Source: Arbacia lixula (lineage: Eukaryota > Echinodermata > Echinoidea > Arbacioida > Arbaciidae). From it: a DNA stretch of 64,000 bases. The stretch spans positions 25,625,213 to 25,689,212 of the forward strand of contig OZ022585.1 of NCBI GenBank assembly GCA_963669155.1. The letters run 5' to 3'. The notes below the pieces were generated by a model. It ran no database searches. It was given only the letters and a program-made list of their open reading frames with translations, and was not told the origin of the DNA. Shown in pieces: positions 34,701 through 43,700 of the stretch. Position numbers and translations under genes: made by a program. Every line of letters begins with the position of its first letter. The first letter of the stretch is position 1.

Positions 34701-37700
34701 GGTGTGGTGAGGGGGAGGGGTTGCTAGGAGATGATGTAGAGCAGGAGGACCAGCTCTGTGTTTTTATCAGCTCCCTGGAGTCAGGGGGTCTAGCTAAACA
34801 CCAAGGTGGGTCTCTCTCACCCCTAGGCAGGAGTGAGGGGTGGTGTAGTGGGTGTGGTGAGGGGGAGGGGTTGCTAGGAGATGATGTAGAGCAGGAGGAC
34901 CAGCTTTGTGTCTTCATCAGCTCCCTGGAGTCAGGGGAGGGGGGCATGAAGCTTACTACAAAGATTGGTCTCTCACCCCAAAGACAAACTGGAGGGCTAC
35001 TCTATTGGATGTGGAGAGGGAGGAGTGAGGGAAAGGTTGCTAAGAGATGATGCAGTGCCAGCTATCATCATATATAAGGGGTGGTAAATACAGCCATTTA
35101 CATTGATTATGTGTCATTTTACATGGATTGAATTGACTGATTTTGTGTCTTCTTTCTCTCAGACCTTCAGGTTGGGGATGAGATCCTGGTGGTCAATGGC
35201 CGTGTGGTGTGCGACCTGGACATGCTGTTCATTGAGACCCTACTGCAGACCAGTACGGCCCTCACACTGACTGTCCGGTCCAACCGGGCAGTGTTTGCCC
35301 AGACCCCAGCCATGCAGGACACCAACCGCTACATTGACCAGCTGACCTGTCCACCTCCCCCTGCCCAGACCAGACTGACCGATGAGATGATTGACACACT
35401 CATTGTGCCTGCCCCCTCAGGTCAGTTCACTCTCTTCATGCGTCATGGATGTTTCTGGTACAACTGAACCACTCTAAGCACATAGAATTGAAGGTTTTCT
35501 GGTACACAGAGGAGAAAGTTGTTATATGATCCATTTGGCATTTGACAGAAATTGATAACAACAAGAGAAGGGCCTCACTTATCAATAACCTTTAGCCAGG
35601 CACAAGCTCACAAGCACTCACCAAATGTGCTGTTTATAAAAAGGTTATTCAGGTACTGTTGAAGGTTCTGTTCATTCATGCATTATTGTTTGGTTCATTG
35701 TAAAAGCTATTTGAGTTTTTACTTGAATTTAGATTTGATTAATCGTTTTATGCAGTGTTTGGCCAGGAGGAGGCTGAGGAGCAGGAGGAGCAGAGGTCAG
35801 AATCAAGCATCACCCTGCCCACCGACAGCTGCGAAGGCACACCCAACCAATCGGTTGCCGTCGACGATGGGGAGGAAGAAACCAAGGGCCCGCCCCTTAA
35901 CAACGGGCAGATTGAGCAGCTGATGAAGAACGCGGAGCAAGTCACTGAATTCTGTCGCACGCTTGAGTTCCGACAGAGCGTGCGACGGAATGGCGTTCAC
36001 AGCCGGTCACCGCGGACATCCCCTACTAGTGGTCGTCATGGAGATGTGGCGGCACCTTCAGGGTCAGCCCAGAAGCTGCGGAAGGTGATCATGGAGCTGC
36101 TGGAGACGGAGAAGGCGTACGTGAGGGATCTGAACTGCCTGGTGACCAGGTACCTAGAACCACTGCAGTCTGAGGCATTCCTCTCAGCAGACGAGGTGAG
36201 GAAGACAAACACCACACAGGATGCATGGCATGGGACTGTAGGAACTGGCTAAGTAGTAATAGTTTAAGGAAATGATTCTTCAAAGTAACATACATCTATA
36301 ATAAACTCCTAATCAAAATTATTTGTTTCAGTAACCATGATTTAAGTAGGAATATATAGTGTAAACAATCTTATTTTTTTTCATTGATGTCTTTTACAAT
36401 GGACCCCATATATGTGTTTTGAGGAGATGAAATCTTCAAAACTTCACAAAAGCTCAGACTTATGTTAAATAACTTGAATCAGTAACCATACAAGATTACA
36501 GATGATTGAAATTCCTTCAAACATCTCGAGATTGAAATAACTAACATACATGTAGGGCACTTGAAGATAATTGCCAAGGACAGCGGTGTAAACATTCTTG
36601 ATTTTCTTCGTAGATTGACGCCCTGTTTGGTAACATCAAGGAGATCATCAAGTTCCAGACCATGTTCCTCAAGTCGCTGGAAGACCCGGTCTCCAAGGAG
36701 CCGACCTTCAACTCCATGGATGACCCTGAAGACTTCAAGGTGAGGGCAGGGAGGTTACATCAGAGAGGCTCAGATGAGGGGATAGCGATAGAACCAGAGG
36801 AGTTCAGCTGGGGGGGGGGGGGGGGGTAAGGGATCAGGGTAGATAAGATCAGGGGAGAGAGATAGAACAAGAGGAGCTAAGATGGGGGGAGGAGAGAAGG
36901 GATCAGCGTAGCTTAGATGAGGGGAGAGAGAAAGAACCAGAGAAGCGAAGATGGGGGGAGGAGAGAAGGGATCAGGTAGAGAGATAGGAGGGGGGGTGAG
37001 AAGGGATCTGGGTTACTGAGATGAGGGTATCCAGGCATTGTGTTTCCAAATTGATTTATATGAACAGAAAAGAAGTCATGCTGAAGCAGATTAGAATTAA
37101 TAACTCAAGAAATACGTTCCCAAAGTTTTGATCGTACTTGGTATGATCGATGGTGACAGGATGATTATCTTATTTGATGGTGGGCCAAGGTCAAAGGTCA
37201 ATCATAAAATGTCAGTGTGTATGTGATATGCTCAAACTTCTGCTCCCTCAGATATTATGTAAGAGGACAATTTCTTGATTAGATTTTAGGTCAGAAAGGT
37301 CAAATGTCACATGTCAATGGTAAATCATAGAATCTGACTTAAAATCTTCTCCTTCAGCGGCTGCTGTTCTCCCTGGGTGGCTCCTTCCTGTACTACATGG
37401 AGCACTTCAAGCTTTATAGTGCCTTCTGTGCCTGCCACTCACGCTCACAGAAGATCCTGGATCCTGCCAAGGGCAACAGCGCCCTCATGCAGTTCCTTGA
37501 GGCCAGGAACCCTAAGCAGCAGCATTCCGCCTCCCTAGCCTCCTACCTCATCAAGCCCATCCAGGTGAGTTACAGTCTGCATTGACTCTCAGAGCTACAG
37601 GCTGGTCTGTATTGACTCTCAGAGCTACAGGCTGGTCTGCATTGACTCTCAGAGCTATAGGCTGGTCTGTATTGACTCTCAGAGCTACAGGCTGGTCTGT

Positions 37701-40700
37701 ATTGACTCTCAGAGCTATAGGCTGGTCTGCATTGACTCTCAGAGCTATAGGCTGGTCTGCATTGACTCTCAGAGCTACAGGCTGGTCTGTATTGACTCTC
37801 AGAGCTATAGGCTGGTCTGTATTGACTCTTAGAGCTATAGGCTGGTCTGTATTGACTCTCAGAGCTATAGGCTGGTCTGTATTGACTCTCAGAGCTATAG
37901 GCTGGTCTGTATTGACTCTCAGAGCTAGAGGCTGGTCTGTATTGACTCTCAGAGCTATAGGCTGGTCTGTATTGACTCTCAGAGCTACAGGCTGGTCTGC
38001 ATTGACTCTCAGAGCTAAAGGCTGGTCTGTATTGACTCTCAGAGCTATAGGCTGGTCTGTATTGACTCTCAGAGCTACAGGCTGGTCTGTATTGACTCTC
38101 AGAACTACAGGCTGGTCTGTATTGACTCTCAGAGCTACAGGCTGGTCTGCATTGACTCTCAGAGTTACAGGCTGGTCTGTATTGACTCTCAGAGCTACAG
38201 GCTGGTCTGTATTGACTCTCAGAGCTACAGGCTGGTCTGTATTGACTCTCAGAGCTATAGGCTGGTCTGTATTGACTCTCAGAGCTACAGGCTGGTCTGT
38301 ATTGACTCTCAGAGCTACAGGCTGGTCTGTATTGACTCTCAGAGCTACAGGCTGGTCTGTATTGACTCTCAGAGCTAAAGGCTGGTTTGCATTGACTCTC
38401 AGAGCTACAGGCTGGTCTGCATTGACTCTCAGAGCTACAGGCTGGTCTGTATTGACTCTCAGAGCTACAGGCTGGTCTGTATTGACTCTCAGAGCTACAG
38501 GCTGGTCTGTATTGACTCTCAGAGCTATAGGCTAGTCTGTATTGACTCTCAGAGCTATAGGCTGGTTTGCATTGACTCTCAGAGCTATAGGCTGGTCTGT
38601 ATTGACTCTCAGAGCTACAAGCTGGTCTGTATTGACTCTCAGAGGTACAGGCTGGTCTGTATTGACTCTCAGAGCTATAGGCTGGTTTGCATTGACTCTC
38701 AGAGCTACAGGCTGGTCTGCATTGACTCTCAGAGCTACAGGCTGGTCTGTATTGACTCTCAGAGCTACAGGCTGGTCTGTATTGACTCTCAGAGCTACAG
38801 GCTGGTCTGTATTGACTCTCAGAGCTATAGGCTGGTCTGTATTGACTCTCAGAGCTATAGGCTGGTCTGTATTGACTCTCAGAGCTATAGGCTGGTCTGT
38901 ATTGACTCTCAGAGCTACAAGCTGGTCTGTATTGACTCTCAGAGCTACAGGCTGGTCTGCATTGACTCTCAGAGCTACAAGCTGGTCTGTATTGACTCTC
39001 AGAGCTACAGGCTGGTCTGTATTGACTCTCAGAGCTACAGGCTGGTCTGTATTGACTCTCAGAGCTACAGGCTGGTCTGTATTGACTCTCAGAGCTACAG
39101 GCTGGTCTGTATTGACTCTCAGAGCTACAGGCTGGTCTGTATTGACTCTCAGAGCTACAGGCTGGTCTGTATTGACTCTCAGAGCTACAGGCTGGTCTGT
39201 ATTGACTCTCAGAGCTATAGGCTGGTCTGCATTGACTCTCAGAGCTACAAGCTGGTCTGTATTGACTCTCAGAGCTACAAGCTGGTCTGTATTGACTCTC
39301 AGAGCTACAGGCTGGTCTGCATTGACTCTCAGAGCTATAGGCTGGTCTGTATTGACTCTCAGAGCTATAGGCTGGTCTGTATTGACTCTCAGAGCTACAG
39401 GCTGGTCTGTATTGACTCTCAGAGCTACAGGCTGGTCTGTATTGACTCTCAGAGCTACAGGCTGGTCTGTATTGACTCTCAGAGCTACAAGCTGGTCTGC
39501 ATTGACTCTCAGAGCTATAGGCTGGTCTGTATTGACTCTCAGAACTACAGGGATCAAGAACCATCCATCTCCCTTTGGTTCATTATCATACACTGCAATC
39601 TTTCTATGAAACGTAATAAGCATTGACAGTACATGTATCTGATCACTTGCTTTAAAAAAAGATAATGTTTACATTTCCCGCTAATATGTGCAACTGTCAT
39701 TGACTATCTGACAAAGAGTGCTAAATGACCGCCTTCTTCTCTCAGAGATGGACACCCACCTGATCCATTAGTTTGAAGGAAATGATAATTATTTAAATTG
39801 ACTCTCAATATTTGTGTCTGTCATTGTTTAGCAGAGGGTGCTAAAATACCCCCTTCTACTCTCTGAGATGCGCAGCGACCTGAACAGTGACATTATATGA
39901 TAGTATGCTTTGGAAGAAGTAATATTTGCATTAATATTGATATCTGTCTCATAGAGGGTGCTCAAGTACCCCCTTCTACTCTCTGAGATGTGCAGCGACC
40001 TGAACAGTGACATTATATGATAGTATGCTTTGGAAGAAGTAATATTTGCATTAATATTGATATATGTGCCCATTGTTGTCTGTCTCATAGAGGGTGCTCA
40101 AGTACCCCCTTCTACTCTCTGAGATGCGCAGCCACCTGAACAGGGACAGCTATGAGCACTACCACCTGTCAGAGGCCCTCAAGGGCATGAACAAGGTCGC
40201 AGAGCACATCAATGACATGATGAGGGTGCATGAAGAGTTTGGAGCTGTCTTTGATATGCTGGTAGCTGAGCAGTTCCATGTCAAGAAAGAGGTAGGGATT
40301 GATCTAGCCATTTATCTGTCTGTCTGTCTGTCTGTCTATCTATGTTATTGGTCTATCTGTATATATCTCTATCTTTCCATCTATCCATCTATCCATCTAT
40401 CCATCTATCCATCTATCTACCTATCCATCTATCTATCCATCTATCTATCCATCCATCTATCCATCCATCTATCTATTCATATATTCATATATCTATCTAT
40501 CTATCTATCTTTCCATCTATCCATCTATCCATCTATCTATCTATCCATCTATCTATCTATCCATCTATCTATTCATATATTCATCTATCTATCTATCTAT
40601 CTATCTATCCATCTATCCATCTATCTATCTATCCATCTATCTATCCATCTATCTATCCATCTATCTATCTATCCAGCTATCTATCCATCTATCCATCTAT

Positions 40701-43700
40701 CTATCCATCTATATATCTATCCATCTATCTATTCATATATTCATCTATCTATCTATCTATCTATCCATCTATCTATCCATCTATCTATCCATCTATCTAT
40801 CTATCTACCTATCTACCTACTCATCTATGTATATATCTCTATCTATCTATCTAACAATCTATATATCTATGTATATGTGTACATGCATCTATGTATGTAT
40901 CTACATGTAACTATCCATTGACCCATTATTCAATCTATTACCTACATGTATTCTTGTCTGTATATACTTCACTACATCTACATCAACAAATGCTTTCTTG
41001 TGAGTTTAGATTCTATTGAAGCATACAAAATGTTATTTCAATACTGATCAACTTGTATAAGAACATATGATGGTTGTAAAATACTCAAACTGCTACTAAC
41101 TGAAATTGTTAGGAGTTGTACCTTTGAATACAAATGCTTGCATTTCATTATTCAGAGAAAATAGATGTAGGCAAAAGAGTGTTGAATGAGTATTTCTGGT
41201 GATTTTATGAATTTAAAACTTGATGTAATTCTTTGTCTTTTCTTTTTTCTTGTATCATCGTTTTGTTTGGCTCTTCCCAATCTTCATCACTCCTCCATCT
41301 TTGTTCCCCTCGTCTCCTCCTTGACCATCATCATCCCCTGTTCATCCATGCGTCTGTGTCTGTCCGTCTGTCTGTCCATCTGTCTGTCAATCTATCTTTC
41401 TGTGTGTTTGCCAACATCAGATGGTTGGGAGTAAGGTAAATATTTGTTTTTCTTTTCTTTGTCACATGTCGCTATTACTGCAGCACCGTAGCACTGTTTT
41501 TGTTACTGCCTTTTTCTCATAACAATGACATTCTAGTGCTAGCCTGATTTCAGGCTGTTTGGTATTTCTAATCCAAACTGTTATAAAAAGGGGTCTCGCT
41601 GCAGTAGACTAATCAGCTTTGATTTCATCTCTGGCTTGACCAAACAGTGACCCACTGAGGAATGAGGAGAATGGAAAAATGACCAGTCTTATGAGAACTA
41701 GACGTGTTGTCAGTTTGGATAAAAAATGTCCTGCAGCCTGAGAACTAGGCTAACCTATTACCTGTTCAAGGGCATATGATTATACATATAGCTGAAGGAC
41801 ATGCTGTTAGTAGTTTTTTCTGTCTTGGATTGTTCTTATTAGCTCCTAATATCTTCTGTGAAGTAGTTGAGGAATAGTATGTCCACTGAATAGAAAAGGC
41901 ACATTATGTAGCATACTACATGCAGCTTCTAATGCACATCATTTTTGCAATCAGCTTTCATGTGCTTTGTTGAAAGCAGCTCATCAACATTCTGTATGGT
42001 CATTTGATATTTTGATACTTCATCAACATTTGAATTTAATCGAGAGTATGGAATAGAGTACAATGGTTGGCTTTCTATCTACTCATAAGACTTGAAGGCA
42101 GTCCTTTGTAGATTAAAGTGCTTTCACCTGGCATTAATTGTCAATTATTTGTCTGGTTCATAAACAATGTTACATCTTGTCTTCCTTCTTGTTTTGATTA
42201 TCACCTTACCACCACCATACTCCCCACCACCCTGTGGTTGTGTGTCTATGTTCATGTGTGTCTATAGCCCCCAACCCATTCATCCCTGACCTCCGTGGTC
42301 AAGCTGACCCTCTCCTCCACCTTCTTCCCCACCAAAGACCTTCCCCAACCCTCTAGTAGCCCACCAAGGAAGAAAGAAGACTTACCGGTAAACATCCATG
42401 TCACTCACCAGTCATGTCCGCTCACTCAGAAAGAAAATCTCATCAAAGCTTCATTTCTGTATTTCTTTGTTAACTTTTGTTTCATGTTTGTGAACTCTCG
42501 TCTCATGTTTCCCTCATTATTTCCATTTTTGTGTACCAGAATTTTCTGTGAAACCTTACTTTGTGTTTATGTTGGGAGGAAATGTTTCATGTTAGAGATT
42601 AAGATTTGAATTTATGAGGAAAGTGTTGCACAGTATTTAGTATTTTGCATGAAAGTGATCCTGGGAAAGATTTGATTGTATTATGAAAACCCTTCTCCCC
42701 ATCTCTGTATATATCTGTGTTTGCATATGGCACTTGTTCCATTGTTTCCTTTTTTGTCATGTTATGTATCAGTGCTTTTTAAACAGAAAAGGTGTAATTT
42801 CGTTCATTTACAGCAATCACGGTCATTGTATGCCACATTTACTCTTTAATTTCAAGGGAATATGGTTATTGCAATTTTCATTGGTGCAGATTGGTACATC
42901 AGCTTTTCATATTTTGCAGTACATTATGCCGTATCGAGTAGACTGTGTAATTTCCACATTTTGCATGAAATATATTCCTCTCTGTAAGTATGCAAATTGT
43001 TACATATTCATATCTTTCATTTGGCTGTAATTCTTTTACATTTCATGCCAGGCTTGGTCCTTTTTATTTAATAGTAAAAGTTAAAACTTCAGAACAAAAT
43101 TTTGAGTTAGAGGAATCTTAACACAGCATGAAGTTTTCTTGTGAATGAAATAATTTTCTTCATTGTTGTGCTCTTTGGTTATTTAGGTTGTCTGGAGAAA
43201 GAAAAACAGGAGAATGAAAGAATGGAAGGAAATGGGAGTGAGAGAATGAATGAGAAAAATAATGAAGTTAATAGATAATGGAAGATCAAATGAAAAAGAC
43301 TGAAATGAAAAGGGAATAAAAGAACACATAAGAATGATTTAATGTGTGGCAGCATTGGAGAGGATCAGTGATTATCAATAGTATTGATTTAGAATCAAAT
43401 GATCTGTAAATATGCTAAGAGTAGGAAGGGGAGTTCAGGGTGTGTGTGATCATTGAATTCCTTCAGAAGCTCACAAGTAAAAACATGGGGTAGGATTCAG
43501 TAGAGTGGCCATGTTTTTCAAGTTGGCAACCATGAACAATCCGCCCACATGATGGGGATGTGCTTGGTCCTATTCTAGAGACCCCACCTGCGGTGAGCTT
43601 TAGTTGACAGGTACAGGGGGATATCGTCTCGACGGTGCGGTGCTCTTGGCATCTCTAGTCTGATTCAAACTGTCCACCCAATATGTTTCTCTTTCTCTCT

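Noticed and set aside
37570-39623. Open frames of 664 and 363 residues on the - strand and 317 and 355 residues on the + strand
   Set aside because: They are produced by the 30-bp satellite, whose period is a multiple of three. The array lies in an intron between two well-supported DH exons and the peptides are perfect 10-residue repeats in all frames.
40094-40921. Long LSIYLSIH open frames
   Set aside because: The first 198 nt are the real DH exon. The rest is translated TCTA microsatellite beyond the splice donor.
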